Counted from the first letter of the stretch, positions 43,633 to 55,782 are shown. The stretch: 64,000 bases of DNA from Luteimonas terrae (GCF_004358165.1 NZ_SMTG01000004.1:496001-560000); one strand, 5' to 3'. Notes: generated by a model from the sequence alone, not told the origin. Numbers and translations: made by a program.

Positions 43633-44102
43633 ACTCTTGCTGTGCATAGAAGCAAGTAACGGGCCGATATCATCTAGATGCCATCGCCTTCGAGGCATGG
43701 CGCGCTAGGCAAAGCGGCCGCGCGATCCGCCCAAACTGAGTTCTTCCACTGCCCCAACCGAAGGCCTAGTGCCGAGGGCGGAGTTCTTCCACCGCTCCGA
43801 TGACCTGTCCGATCAACCAGCGCCAGGGCATCCACTGCGCGATCGAGGGCACGCGCCCGGCACCGAGCGTCTCTTCCAGCTCGTTGAACACCAGATAGTT
43901 GGCAGAGACGGCTGGGCCGGTGACAGGCCGCTAGGCGGCAAAGCCGCGGCATCGGAAGCCGGAGGGAACTAGGCTTGGGCGGCAGCCAGCATGCCTCACT
44001 CCCAGGCACTGAGACGAAAGTCCAACGGAGCATCACCGGTTCGAAACTTTGTCTCCGCACTGCAGGCCGGGGACTCAGCAAAATTGGGCCGGCCGGTTGG
44101 CT
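43633..44102. other. Intergenic region with a short coding remnant
   Basis: 470 bases. On the minus strand a stop-bounded frame of about 50 codons (43766-43920) reads like the end of a real protein, including NYLVFNELEETLGAGRVPSI and a WMPWRWLIGQVIGAVEELR tail. It has no start, so it is probably a gene remnant. Nothing else was recognised. Confidence 0.4.
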
Positions 44103-44407
44103 GTGGTCAAACATCTAATACAACTGGCCAACATCTTGTTCGATTCGCGCAAGCAGGCGCTGTGGGTGTTCATCGCGATGATGTCGTTGTACGACCGTGG
44201 CGCCCTTTTTTGGCTCAGGGTGATAACGACGCTTGGACAACCAAGGTGCATCAGTATCACAACGGATGGCTAGCGCGGGATCCGCAGTTCGCCACAGACA
44301 ATCTCTACAGATCACTACTTACGTTTCTGATCCCTAACTTTGCGCTAGCGCTAATCGAGAACCCCATCTCTTACGTCGAGCGACGTAGGGCTAGGCGCTC
44401 TGGGTAA
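44103..44407 (+). pseudogene. Frameshifted small hypothetical membrane protein
   Basis: From GTG 44103 one frame reads VKHLIQLANILFDSRKQALWVF and on to DRGALF. At the T6 run near 44208-44213 coding sense moves to the -1 frame, continuing GDNDAWTTKVHQYHNGWLARD and NLYRSLLTFLIPNFALALIENP to the stop at 44407. Both halves are protein-like, neither alone is. Either a single-base change in the T-run or -1 slippage would explain it. Confidence 0.45.
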
Positions 44408-44431
44408 AAGCCTTAGTTAGGCTGCTCCCTT

Positions 44432-44674
44432 CTAAGACCTCTGAAGAGACGGCGATTCGCGATCGTACTGATGACCGCTTTTCACACCGTCGTTAGCAAG
44501 GCTATCCAGCACTTCATTTGCCCACGAGCGCAGTCTGCTCATTTCTGAGTTGGAGAGCATCCGGGGAACCATCTGGCGCCTCTCGTCACCAGTTTTTTGA
44601 GCGGCGCCATCCAACGCGGAGAACCTTCGCCCTAGTGAACTCTTCGGCGAGCTAGAAATTTTTGCTTTATCCAT
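44432..44674 (-). CDS. Small hypothetical protein
   Basis: 80 residues from ATG 44674, overlapping the stop of the upstream membrane-peptide gene by 8 bases. Basic Ser-rich N-terminus, then a helical segment (MSRLRSWANEVLDSLANDG). No family recognised; the overlap is the main support. Confidence 0.5.
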   Translation of the reverse strand: MDKAKISSSPKSSLGRRFSALDGAAQKTGDERRQMVPRMLSNSEMSRLRSWANEVLDSLANDGVKSGHQYDRESPSLQRS

Positions 44675-44855
44675 GGCCAGGGTGGGTGTTTGCCTTAGCA
44701 GATTGCCGGTGACAACCGCACTTGCAGCAGTATTTTCGTGATCTGCTGTTTTGCTTGAACGCCCAGTAGGCAACGCCGATAGCGAGCGCAAGACAACCTA
44801 AAACCATGCCGGCTGCTAAGAGCAGAACATCGCTGAACTCGATTGCATTTTCCAT
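44667..44855 (-). CDS. 62-residue membrane peptide with Cys cluster
   Basis: Start ATG 44855 with GGAG eight bases upstream. One membrane helix (LLLAAGMVLGCLALAIGVAYWAF) then a basic tail with CCKCGC and two histidines, possibly metal-binding. It is the first of two overlapping small genes at the right end of the island. Function unknown. Confidence 0.55.
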   Translation of the reverse strand: MENAIEFSDVLLLAAGMVLGCLALAIGVAYWAFKQNSRSRKYCCKCGCHRQSAKANTHPGHG

Positions 44856-44944
44856 CACGGGACTCCGCCACGCGCTTTTATGGATCTTAGGGCATCTGAA
44901 GGACTCCAGTTTTCTTCGGACTCTTTGGAATTCTTCAGTTCGAG

Positions 44945-45021
44945 TGACACCATAGTTTGTGCACGTATTGGAAAAATGTGCACAAACTATGGTGTACAGC
45001 CATGCACAAACTATGGTGTCA
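44945..45021. repeat. Three copies of a 17-19 bp motif at island/core junction
   Basis: TGACACCATAGTTTGTGCA (44945-44963) and its exact complement TGCACAAACTATGGTGTCA (45003-45021) bracket a third copy, TGCACAAACTATGGTGT (44979-44995). Copies 1 and 2 can form a near-perfect 18-bp stem over a 13-base loop. Arrays of about 20-bp repeats are how Tn7-like transposon ends look, and trmL begins 46 bases later. Confidence 0.75.
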
Positions 45022-45066
45022 CCACCACGTTTCCAGTCGCGTGGCTGTGGCCTCGCTCTCGATACT

Positions 45067-45531
45067 TCAGAGTCCGCCGGCGTAGCCGTGCTGGCGCCAG
45101 GCCTCGAACACCACGACCGCGACCGCATTCGACAGGTTGAGGCTGCGGTTGCCCGGCTGCATCGGCAGGCGCAGGCGCTGGCCGTCGGGCACGCGGCCCA
45201 GTACGTCGTCGGGCAGGCCACGGGTTTCGCTGCCGAACAGGAAGGCGTCGCCCGGCGCGAACGCGGGCGCATCGAACCGCACGCTGTTGCGCGTGCTCAG
45301 CGCGAACAGGCGCTCCGGCCGGATCGCCGCGAGTGCGGCGTCCAGGTCGTCGTGGACTTGCAGCGTCGCGTACTCGTGATAGTCGAGGCCGGCGCGGCGC
45401 AGGTTGCGGTCGTCGAGGTCGAAGCCCAGCGGCCGCACCAGATGCAGGCGCGCGCCGGTGTTGGCGCACAGGCGGATCACGTTGCCGGTGTTGGGCGGAA
45501 TCTCGGGCGTGTGCAGGATGACGTTGAACAT
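45067..45531 (-). CDS. trmL: tRNA (cytidine(34)-2'-O)-methyltransferase TrmL
   Basis: 154 residues (E. coli TrmL 157), SPOUT family. Conserved blocks: MFNVILHTPEIPPNTGNVIRLC, HLVRPLGF, LFGSETRGLP and the knot motif RLPMQPGNRSLNLSNAVAVVV. It methylates the ribose of wobble C/U34 in tRNA-Leu. First core gene right of the island; the SDR gene lies 35 bases upstream on the same strand. Confidence 0.95.
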   Translation of the reverse strand: MFNVILHTPEIPPNTGNVIRLCANTGARLHLVRPLGFDLDDRNLRRAGLDYHEYATLQVHDDLDAALAAIRPERLFALSTRNSVRFDAPAFAPGDAFLFGSETRGLPDDVLGRVPDGQRLRLPMQPGNRSLNLSNAVAVVVFEAWRQHGYAGGL

Positions 45532-45566
45532 GGCGCGGGCGCAGGCGGCAGGCCGGCCATTGTCGG

Positions 45567-46271
45567 TCACCAGGGCAGGGCTTTGCCGTTGAAGTCGAGG
45601 AAGCGGCCGCTGTCCGCGTCGCGCAGCCCGGCGATCACGCGACGCAGGCCGGCAACGGACGCTTCCGGCACCTCGCTGGCCCCGGCGCCGCCCATGTCGG
45701 TTTGCACCCAGCCCGGGTGCAGAGCCACGACCACGATGCCGCGCGCGCGCAGCGCGTGCGCCAGCTGCACCGTCGCCATGTTCTGCGCCGCCTTGCTGAT
45801 CGCGTAGCTCGGCGTGCCGAAGCGACCGGTGTTGGCGATCGAACCGAGTTGCGAGGACAGGTTGGCCACGCGTGCGCCGTCGGCCAGCAGCGGCGCCAGC
45901 GCCTGGGTCAGCAGCAACGGACCGGTGACGTTGATGCGCAGACTGTCGTCGAGCACGTCGGCCGACAGCGTGCCGAAGCGCTCGCCGCTGTGCAGGACCC
46001 CGGCGTTGTTGATCAGCAGCCCGATGCGCGCGTCCTCGCCCGCGGCCATCGGCCATTCGCGCACCAGCTCGTCGCGCGAGCGCGTGTCGCCCACGTCGAG
46101 CGGCAACACCTTGAGGTGGCCCGGATGCTCGGCCGCGAGCTGGTTGAGCGCGGTCGCCTTGCCCGGATGCCGACAGGTGGCAACGACGGAGGCACCGTCG
46201 GCCAGCTGCTGGCGGACGAATTCGAGGCCGAGGCCACGGTTGGCGCCGGTGACGAGGGTCCAGTCGGTCAT
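45567..46271 (-). CDS. SDR-family oxidoreductase
   Basis: 234 residues from ATG 46271 (GAGG upstream). Classical short-chain dehydrogenase: TGANRGLG cofactor loop near residue 8, LLINNAG, catalytic Ser in NLSSQLG and YAISK (Tyr, Lys), then HPGWVQTDMGG. NAD(P)H-dependent; substrate unknown, resembling carbonyl reductase/CsgA-like SDRs. Probably cotranscribed with trmL. Confidence 0.88.
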   Translation of the reverse strand: MTDWTLVTGANRGLGLEFVRQQLADGASVVATCRHPGKATALNQLAAEHPGHLKVLPLDVGDTRSRDELVREWPMAAGEDARIGLLINNAGVLHSGERFGTLSADVLDDSLRINVTGPLLLTQALAPLLADGARVANLSSQLGSIANTGRFGTPSYAISKAAQNMATVQLAHALRARGIVVVALHPGWVQTDMGGAGASEVPEASVAGLRRVIAGLRDADSGRFLDFNGKALPW

Positions 46272-46389
46272 TTGCGTGCCTCGGGAGAATCGGGCTTCGA
46301 TGCTAGCGGGCGGGTCGTGAGGATCGGACGGGCAAGGCCGCGGAGATCGCTGGCGCATGGCCAGACCGAGGCAGGTCCGCGATCTGCTC

Positions 46390-46548
46390 CTTCCCCCGCG
46401 CGCGGGGGTAGGCCGGGATGGGGGCGAACGCCCGGATCACGGCAGGAACGGATCGCACGCGTTGCAGATGCCTGGAATCCGGACACCCGTCGGCCTGACC
46501 GTTCGCCCCCACCCAACCCTCCCCCCGCAGTGCGGGGGAGGGCTTCGA
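46390..46548. repeat. GC-rich long inverted intergenic repeat, copy 1
   Basis: Left arm with CCCCCGCGCGCGGGGG then GGGATGGGGGCGAACG; right arm GTTCGCCCCCACCCA then CCTCCCCCGCAGTGCGGGGGAGG. The arms are complementary, with a unique centre. The same structure recurs at 57610-57776. It fills most of the gap before the M16 peptidase gene. Confidence 0.75.
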
Positions 46549-46668
46549 TCCGCTGCGACGATCGCCTCGACCACAAGCAGAGCCCCCGACCATGACCTGC
46601 GGCCCGTGTCGGCGGCCCGGCGGCTGGCTAGGATGCGGGTCCAATTCCGCCCGAATCCAAGGATCGGC

Positions 46669-49536
46669 ATGTCCACTGCCCGCCGCGCTGCACCGTCCCG
46701 TCCCCGCATGGCCCTGCTCGCACTCGCGACCGGCCTCGCCCTGTCCGGCGTCGCCGCCGCGCCGATGGCGCTGGCCGCAGCGCCGGCCGCCGCGGCCACG
46801 GTCGACATTCCCTACGAGACCTTCACCCTGCCCAACGGCCTGCGCGTGGTGGTGCACACCGATCGCAAGGCGCCGATCGTCGCGGTGAACATCTGGTACC
46901 ACGTGGGCAGCAAGGACGAGCCGGCCGGCCGCAGCGGCTTCGCGCACCTGTTCGAGCATCTGATGTTCCAGGCCAGCGAAAATCACGACGGCGAGTTCTT
47001 CGACCCCTTCAAGCAGGTCGGCGTGACCGACCAGAACGGCACCACCAACACCGACCGCACGAACTACTTCCAGAACGTGCCGACTACCGCGCTCGACATG
47101 GCGCTGTGGATGGAATCCGACCGCATGGGCCACCTGCTGGGCGCGGTCGACCAGGCGGCGCTCGACGAGCAGCGCGGCGTGGTGCAGAACGAGAAGCGCC
47201 AGGGCGAAAACCAGCCCTACGGCCAGGTCTGGGACAAGCTGACCCGCGCGATGTACCCCAAGGGCCACCCGTACCACCACGGCGTCATCGGCTCGATGAA
47301 CGACCTCAACGCGGCCTCGCTCGACGACGTCAAGCAGTGGTTCCGCACCTGGTACGGCCCCAACAACGCCGTGCTGGTGCTGGCCGGCGACATCGACGTG
47401 GCCACCGCGCGCGCCAAGGCCGCGCAGTACTTCGGCGACATTCCGGCCGGCCCGACGATGGCCCAGCCGAAGGTCGACGTGGCCCAGCGCACGACCGACA
47501 CCCGCGAGACCATGGAAGACCAGGTGCCGCAGGTGCGCATCTACCGCGTCTGGAACGTGGCCGAACTGGGCACGACCGACATCGACCACCTGCAGGTGCT
47601 GGGCAGCGTGCTCGGCGGCGCCAAGGCCTCGCGCCTGGACAAGCGCCTGCTGCACGACGACCGCCTGGTCGACAACGTCAGCGCCGGCGCCTACGGATCG
47701 CAGCTCGGCTCGATGTTCGCGGTCATGGCCACGGTCAAGCAGGGTGTGGACCCGGCGACCGTCGAAGCCGCGATCGAGGAGGAAATGCAGCGCTTGATCG
47801 AGCAGGGCCCCACGGCCGAGGAACTCGAACGCGCCAAGACCTCGTTCCGGGCCGGCTTCGTGCGCGGCATCGAGCGCATCGGCGGCTTCGGCGGCAAGGC
47901 CGACGCGCTGGCCGAATGCGCCGTCTACGCCGGCGACCCGGGCTGCTTCCGCGAATCGCTGGCGAATGTCGCCGCGACCACCATCGACGACGTCAAGGCC
48001 GCCGGTGCCAAGTGGCTCGACGTCGGCAGCCACACGCTCACCGTCATGCCGGGCGCGCGCACGCCGCTGGCCGAAGAGCCGGCCGTGACCCCGGCCGCAT
48101 TCACCCCGCCGACGCCGGAATCGAAGTTCCGCACCACCCGCAGCACGGTGGACCGCAGCAAGGGCGTGCCGAAGACCGAGTCGTTCCCCGAACTGAAGTT
48201 CCCCGAGCAGCAGCGCGCGACGCTGTCCAACGGCACCACCGTGATCCTCGCGCGTCGTCCGGAGATTCCGGTCGTGCAGCTGAGCTACGAGTTCAAGGGC
48301 GGCTACACCGCCGACCAGGGCCGCACGCCGGGCACCGCGAGCTTCGCGATGAACATGCTCGACGAAGGTGCCGGCGGCCTGGGCTCGCTCGACTTCGCCG
48401 ATCGCGTCGAAAGCCTCGGCGCCAGCATCGGCGCCGGCGCGTCGCTCGACGGCAGCAACGCCTACGTCTCGGCGCTCAAGGAGAACCTCGACCCGACGCT
48501 GGCGCTGTTCGCCGACATGGTGCGGCAGCCGAACTTCGAGCAGAAGGAAATCGACCGCATCAAGGCGACCTGGATCGCCGGCATCGCCCAGGAAAAGGCG
48601 CGCCCGGCCAGCGTGGCGATGCGCGTGCTGCCGCCGCTGGTCTACGGCGCCGGTCATCCCTACGCGATTCCGTTCACCGGCAGCGGCAACGAGGACGCGA
48701 TCGCGAAGCTCACGCGTGACGAGCTGGTCGCCTTCCACCGCGACTGGGTGCGTCCGGAAGGCGCGACGCTGATCGTCGTCGGCGACACCACGCTCGACGA
48801 GATCGTGCCGATGCTCGAAACGCACTTCGGCGACTGGCGCGGCACCGGCCCGGCACCGCAGCCGGTGACCGTGGCCGAAGTCCCGCGCCCCGACGCCTCG
48901 CGTGTGTTCCTGATCGACCAGCCGGGCGCCGTGCAGGCCAACATCTTCGCCGCACAGGTCATCGCGCCGACGAACGACCCGACCTCCACGCGCTTCGACA
49001 TGGCCAACGTGGTGATCGGCGGCGACTTCACCGCGCGTCTCAACATGAACCTGCGCGAGGACAAGCACTGGTCCTACGGTGCGCGCAGCTCGGCCAGCGG
49101 CACGCTGGGCCAGCGTCCGTGGATGGCCTCGGCGCCGGTGCAGATCGACAAGACCGACGACGCGATGGCCGAGATCCAGCGCGAGCTGTCCGACTTCGCC
49201 GACGGCACGCGTCCGCCGACCGAGGCCGAACTCGCCCGCGCCAAGGCCATCAGCACGCTGAGCCTGCCGGGCGCGTACGAAACCGCGTGGTCGGTGATGA
49301 CGACCATCGGCGGCAACGTGCGCTTCGGCCGTCCGGACGACTACGTGTTCCAGCGCAAGGCCGAGATCGAGGCGATGACCGTCGCCGATCTGACCGGCGC
49401 CGCGGCGACGATCGATCCCAAGGCGCTGACCTGGGTCGTGGTCGGCGATCTCAAGCAGATCGAGGGCGAAGTGCGCGCGCTCGAGCTGGGCGAGGTGCAG
49501 GTGCTCGACGCCGACGGCAAGCCCGTCGCCCGTTGA
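46669..49536 (+). CDS. M16-family zinc metallopeptidase, two-domain
   Basis: 955 residues from ATG 46669 (AAGGA upstream). Signal peptide about 1-42. Inverted zinc motif HLFEH (H93, E96, H97) with the distal Glu in DEQRGVVQNEK. The second half (about 515-950) repeats the fold without HxxEH, the usual inactive partner domain. Periplasmic peptide processing or degradation is expected. A longer open frame upstream is not supported. Confidence 0.92.
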   Translation: MSTARRAAPSRPRMALLALATGLALSGVAAAPMALAAAPAAAATVDIPYETFTLPNGLRVVVHTDRKAPIVAVNIWYHVGSKDEPAGRSGFAHLFEHLMFQASENHDGEFFDPFKQVGVTDQNGTTNTDRTNYFQNVPTTALDMALWMESDRMGHLLGAVDQAALDEQRGVVQNEKRQGENQPYGQVWDKLTRAMYPKGHPYHHGVIGSMNDLNAASLDDVKQWFRTWYGPNNAVLVLAGDIDVATARAKAAQYFGDIPAGPTMAQPKVDVAQRTTDTRETMEDQVPQVRIYRVWNVAELGTTDIDHLQVLGSVLGGAKASRLDKRLLHDDRLVDNVSAGAYGSQLGSMFAVMATVKQGVDPATVEAAIEEEMQRLIEQGPTAEELERAKTSFRAGFVRGIERIGGFGGKADALAECAVYAGDPGCFRESLANVAATTIDDVKAAGAKWLDVGSHTLTVMPGARTPLAEEPAVTPAAFTPPTPESKFRTTRSTVDRSKGVPKTESFPELKFPEQQRATLSNGTTVILARRPEIPVVQLSYEFKGGYTADQGRTPGTASFAMNMLDEGAGGLGSLDFADRVESLGASIGAGASLDGSNAYVSALKENLDPTLALFADMVRQPNFEQKEIDRIKATWIAGIAQEKARPASVAMRVLPPLVYGAGHPYAIPFTGSGNEDAIAKLTRDELVAFHRDWVRPEGATLIVVGDTTLDEIVPMLETHFGDWRGTGPAPQPVTVAEVPRPDASRVFLIDQPGAVQANIFAAQVIAPTNDPTSTRFDMANVVIGGDFTARLNMNLREDKHWSYGARSSASGTLGQRPWMASAPVQIDKTDDAMAEIQRELSDFADGTRPPTEAELARAKAISTLSLPGAYETAWSVMTTIGGNVRFGRPDDYVFQRKAEIEAMTVADLTGAAATIDPKALTWVVVGDLKQIEGEVRALELGEVQVLDADGKPVAR

Positions 49537-49657
49537 GTGACGCGTAGCGTGGCGGTGCACCTGCATCGCCACGCGCCGACGGTGAACCCGCACTCAGCCG
49601 ATGCCCGCCACAATGGCGGGCATCGCGCTGCCACCCCGACATCCGGAGCCTTCCCCG

Positions 49658-49969
49658 ATGCGCAAGTTTCCGCTGGTCCTGCTGTTGTCCCTTTCCGCCG
49701 CCGGCTGCACCTGGGTGCACATGGCGCCGGGCGCGAGCGCGGTGCGCGTGGTCAGTGCTGCGCCCGCCGACTGTCAGAAGCGCGGCGAGGTGGAGGTCTC
49801 GGTCAAGCACAGCATCGCGTTCGTCGAACGCAACCAGCTGCGCGTGCGCGAGGAACTCGAAACCCTCGCCCGCAACGAGGCCCCGGGCCTCAATGCCGAC
49901 ACCATCAGCCCGCTCGGCGAGCCCACCGGCGGCAGCCAGCGCTTCGGCGCCTGGCGCTGCGCGCGCTGA
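49658..49969 (+). CDS. DUF4156 lipoprotein
   Basis: 103 residues from ATG 49658 (GGAG upstream). Lipobox LSAAGC with the acylated Cys near residue 17, then a compact domain with VVSAADC-like and NADTISPLGEPTGGSQRF segments typical of DUF4156. Envelope protein of unknown role. Single gene between two peptidases. Confidence 0.82.
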   Translation: MRKFPLVLLLSLSAAGCTWVHMAPGASAVRVVSAAPADCQKRGEVEVSVKHSIAFVERNQLRVREELETLARNEAPGLNADTISPLGEPTGGSQRFGAWRCAR

Positions 49970-50058
49970 TCGCGGTTCCCGCATGACCGTGGACGCGCCA
50001 GCGCGCGTCCACCGCATTTCGCTTTAGCATCGGGCGATCGTCCTTCGAGGAGTCGCCG

Positions 50059-51366
50059 ATGCACCGTCTCGCCGCCGCCCTGCTCTGTGCCTGCTCCGCA
50101 ATGCCCGCCTTCGCGCAGGAGGCGCAGCGTCCCGCGGTCGCGCGCGCTGCGACCGCGCTGCAGGCGAAGGTCGTCGACTGGCGGCGCGACATCCACCAGC
50201 ACCCCGAACTCGGCAACCGCGAGATGCGCACCGCGGCCAAGGTCGCCGCGCATCTGCGCAGCCTCGGCCTCGAACCGAAGACCGGCATCGCCCACACCGG
50301 CGTGACCGCGGTGCTCAAGGGCGGTCGCCCGGGCCCGCGCATCGCGTTGCGCGCGGACATGGACGCGCTGCCGGTGACCGAACAGACCGGCCTGCCGTTC
50401 GCCTCCACCGCCACGGCGACCTATCGCGGCCAGACCACCGGCGTGATGCACGCCTGCGGTCACGACGCACACGTCGCCATCCTGATGGGCGTGGCCGAAG
50501 CGCTGGCCGGCATGCGTGAGCAGCTGGCCGGCGAAGTGCTGTTTGTGTTCCAGCCCGCCGAGGAAGGCCCGCCCGACGACGAAGACGGTGGCGCTTCGAT
50601 GATGCTGGCCGAGGGCATCTTCCGCGACTTCAAACCGGACGCCGTGTTCGGCCTGCACGTGTTCTCGACCCTGCAGGCCGGCCAGATCGGCGTGCGCGGC
50701 GGCCCGCTGATGGCGGCCTCGGACCGCTTCAACATCAAGGTGATCGGCCGGCAGACGCACGGCTCGCGGCCGTGGGGCGGCATCGATCCGATCGTCGCCG
50801 CGGCCGACATCATCGGCACCGCGCAGACCATCGTCAGCCGCCGCACCAACATCTCCGAATTGCCGGCGGTGGTAAGCTTCGGCGCGATCGACGGCGGCAT
50901 CCGCTACAACATCATTCCCGATTCGGTGGAGCTGGTCGGCACCATCCGCACCTTCGACGAGGACGTGCGCCGCGACATCTTCGCCGACCTCACCAACGTC
51001 GCCGAACACGTCGCCGCCGCACACGGGGCGAAAGTCGAAGCGCACGTGCCGGACTCGACCGGCAACCCGGTCACCGTCAACGATCCCGCCCTGACCGCAC
51101 GCCTGCTGCCGAGCCTGCAGGCCGTCGCCGGCGCCGACAACGTCATCGAAACCCCGCTCAACATGGGCGCCGAGGATTTCGCGTACTACGCCAAGGAAGT
51201 GCCGGCGATGTTCTTCTTCGTCGGCGCGACGCCCAAGGGCCAGGACCCGATGACCGCGCCGAGCAACCATTCGCCGCAGTTCGACACGGACGAATCGGCG
51301 CTGGATCTGGGGCTGCGTGCGATGTTGCAGACCACGCTCGACTTCCTCGAGACACCCGCGTCCTGA
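50059..51366 (+). CDS. M20-family amidohydrolase, secreted
   Basis: 435 residues; CGAGGAG precedes ATG 50059. Signal peptide about 1-19. M20D motifs: DIHQHPELGNRE, ALRADMDALPV, MHACGHDAHV (metal ligands), FQPAEEGPPDDEDGG and MGAEDFAYYA. Resembles hippurate/N-acyl-amino-acid hydrolases, cleaving amides in the periplasm. Probably cotranscribed with the small gene 13 bases downstream. Confidence 0.9.
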   Translation: MHRLAAALLCACSAMPAFAQEAQRPAVARAATALQAKVVDWRRDIHQHPELGNREMRTAAKVAAHLRSLGLEPKTGIAHTGVTAVLKGGRPGPRIALRADMDALPVTEQTGLPFASTATATYRGQTTGVMHACGHDAHVAILMGVAEALAGMREQLAGEVLFVFQPAEEGPPDDEDGGASMMLAEGIFRDFKPDAVFGLHVFSTLQAGQIGVRGGPLMAASDRFNIKVIGRQTHGSRPWGGIDPIVAAADIIGTAQTIVSRRTNISELPAVVSFGAIDGGIRYNIIPDSVELVGTIRTFDEDVRRDIFADLTNVAEHVAAAHGAKVEAHVPDSTGNPVTVNDPALTARLLPSLQAVAGADNVIETPLNMGAEDFAYYAKEVPAMFFFVGATPKGQDPMTAPSNHSPQFDTDESALDLGLRAMLQTTLDFLETPAS

Positions 51367-51379
51367 CCGGAGACCCCGC

Positions 51380-51736
51380 ATGCGTCGATTGCTGCTGTGT
51401 AGCGCGTTGTCCCTCGGCATCCTGCCCGCGTTCGCGGCCGACCGATGGGAGGTCCAGGCCACGCTGCGCCACGATGGCGCCGTATTCGCCAATCCCTCGC
51501 TCGTCGTGCGCAACGGCGCGCCTGCCGTCGTCGAAGTCTCGGGCGAGGCGGGCTTCCGCCTCGAACTGACCGTGACCGACGCGCCGGACGGTGCGGTTCG
51601 TGTCGCAACGCAGCTGCAGTCGGTGCACGGCGATGCGGCGCCGGTGCTCGTCACCATGCCGGGCGACACCGCCGAGGTGCGGATCGGCGCGCTCGGCATG
51701 GACCTCGTCGTTACGCCGGCAATGGATCGCGGCTGA
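51380..51736 (+). CDS. Periplasmic hypothetical protein
   Basis: 118 residues from ATG 51380. Signal peptide ends near LPAFAAD; the mature part is all-beta (RWEVQATLRHDGAVFANPSL and following). No family recognised. Only 13 bases after the M20 gene, so likely the same transcript. Confidence 0.75.
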   Translation: MRRLLLCSALSLGILPAFAADRWEVQATLRHDGAVFANPSLVVRNGAPAVVEVSGEAGFRLELTVTDAPDGAVRVATQLQSVHGDAAPVLVTMPGDTAEVRIGALGMDLVVTPAMDRG

Positions 51737-51790
51737 GCCTGCGATTCGCGCGGCGGCATCGGGGCCGGTGCCGGGCGCTAAAATCCCCGC

Positions 51791-52624
51791 ATGTCCTCCC
51801 ACGCATCAGACGCGGCCGCGCCGCCCATTCCGCTCGGCCGCGAGGTCGCCTATCCGCGTCACTACGATCCCGGCCTGCTGTTCCCGATCGCGCGCACGCT
51901 CGGGCGCGCGGAGATCGGCATCGGCGATGCGCTGCCCTTCATCGGCCATGACCGATGGCATGCCTACGAGCTGAGCTGGCTCGACGGCCGCGGCAAGCCG
52001 GTCGTGGCGACCGCGACGATCACCGTGCCGGGCAATTCGCCGCATCTGGTCGAGTCGAAGTCGCTCAAGCTCTATCTCAATTCGCTCAACCACACGCGTT
52101 TCGACACCGCCGACGCCGTGCGCGCGCGCGTCATCGCCGATCTGTCGGCGTCCGCCGGCGCCCTGGTCGACGTGGTGTTCGGCCTGCCGGCGATGGCGGA
52201 TGCAGCGCAGGACGGCGATTCGATCGACGACCTCGACGTCGAGATCGCCAGCTACGGCCCGCCCGATGCGTCGCTGCTGGCCGCCGATGCAGGCGACATC
52301 GTCGAGGAGCGCCTGCAGTCCGCCCTGCTCAAGTCCAACTGCCCGGTCACCGGCCAGCCCGACTGGGCCAGCCTGCACATCGCCTATCGCGGTCCACGCA
52401 TCGATCGCGCCGCGCTGCTGCGCTATCTGGTGTCGTTCCGCGACCACGCCGAATTCCACGAGCAGTGCGTCGAACGCGTGTTCGTGGACCTGCGGGCGCG
52501 CTGCGGCTGCACAGCACTGTCGGTCGAAGCGCGCTACACGCGCCGCGGCGGTCTGGATATCAATCCGTGGCGGGCGACACCCGGCCATCCGGCGCCGGTC
52601 CGGCTGCGTGACGAGCGCCAGTAG
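51791..52624 (+). CDS. queF: NADPH-dependent 7-cyano-7-deazaguanine reductase QueF
   Basis: 277 residues, the long bimodular QueF type. [13 protein letters not shown] (89-101) is the substrate-binding motif; the catalytic cysteine is C184 in [14 protein letters not shown]. It reduces preQ0 to preQ1 in queuosine synthesis. Start ATG 51791 gives the expected N-terminus; no strong ribosome binding site. Confidence 0.95.
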   Translation: MSSHASDAAAPPIPLGREVAYPRHYDPGLLFPIARTLGRAEIGIGDALPFIGHDRWHAYELSWLDGRGKPVVATATITVPGNSPHLVESKSLKLYLNSLNHTRFDTADAVRARVIADLSASAGALVDVVFGLPAMADAAQDGDSIDDLDVEIASYGPPDASLLAADAGDIVEERLQSALLKSNCPVTGQPDWASLHIAYRGPRIDRAALLRYLVSFRDHAEFHEQCVERVFVDLRARCGCTALSVEARYTRRGGLDINPWRATPGHPAPVRLRDERQ

Positions 52625-52752
52625 GCCTCGCCGCGCGATGGATTCTTAACACGGTGCATGGGAGCCTGCGGCGTCGTCTTCCAGACCCGGCCCGAGCGGC
52701 GCAGGCACTGCCCGCGAGACCCGATTCCCGTTCTTCGAGTGCAGGAGCTTCC

Positions 52753-53220
52753 ATGTCCCGATCCGTCGTGATGACGTCCCTGGCCGCCACGCTCGGCGGT
52801 GTGTTGCTGCTCGCCGGTTGCAACCGCGATGCGCCCAGCGCCGCGCCGCCGCCGGCACCGGTCGCGCCCGAGCCGTCGCCCGCACCGGCCGCGCCTGCGC
52901 CGGCCACGGTCACCAGCGTGGAACTGGGCAATGCCGTCGACGACCAGAACCGCGTCGCCACGCCGGCGTCCGAGTTCGCGACCACCGACACCATCTACGC
53001 CTCGGTCGGCACCGACGGCGGCAGCGCGGCCAAGCTCGGCGCGCGCTGGACCTTCGGCGAAGGCCAGCTGGTCAACGTGTCCGAGGCCGACGTCACCGCC
53101 GGTCCGCAGGTCATCGCGTTCGACATCCGCCATCCCGAAGGCTGGCCGGTCGGCACCTACAAGCTCGAAGTCTCGCTCGACGGCACCGTCGTCGAGACAC
53201 GCGAGTTCTCGGTGAAGTAA
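52753..53220 (+). CDS. Lipoprotein, Pro/Ala-rich linker
   Basis: 155 residues from ATG 52753 (AGGAG upstream). Lipobox LLLAGC, then a Pro/Ala linker (about 28-52) and a beta-sandwich-like domain ending TYKLEVSLDGTVVETREF. No named family. A strong terminator follows at 53250. Confidence 0.82.
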   Translation: MSRSVVMTSLAATLGGVLLLAGCNRDAPSAAPPPAPVAPEPSPAPAAPAPATVTSVELGNAVDDQNRVATPASEFATTDTIYASVGTDGGSAAKLGARWTFGEGQLVNVSEADVTAGPQVIAFDIRHPEGWPVGTYKLEVSLDGTVVETREFSVK

Positions 53221-55737
<2,517 letters not shown>

Positions 55738-55762
55738 TCTCCCCTTGCGATGTCGGAACGAA

Positions 55763-55782
55763 AGGCCCGCTCCGGCGGGCCT
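55763..55782 (+). terminator. Stem-loop after icd
   Basis: AGGCCCGC-TCCG-GCGGGCCT, a strong 8-bp stem 26 bases after the icd stop. It lacks a T-run, so termination may be incomplete. Confidence 0.6.

Noticed and set aside
47106-48719. A 537-codon plus-strand frame
   Set aside because: Alternative frame of the M16 gene, Arg/Gly/Ala-rich with no domain.
46303-49593. A 1096-codon frame on the minus strand
   Set aside because: Antisense shadow of the M16 peptidase gene; high GC removes stops, and the composition is His/Arg/Gly-rich and repetitive.
49774-51759. A 661-codon frame on the minus strand
   Set aside because: Antisense shadow of the M20 amidohydrolase gene.
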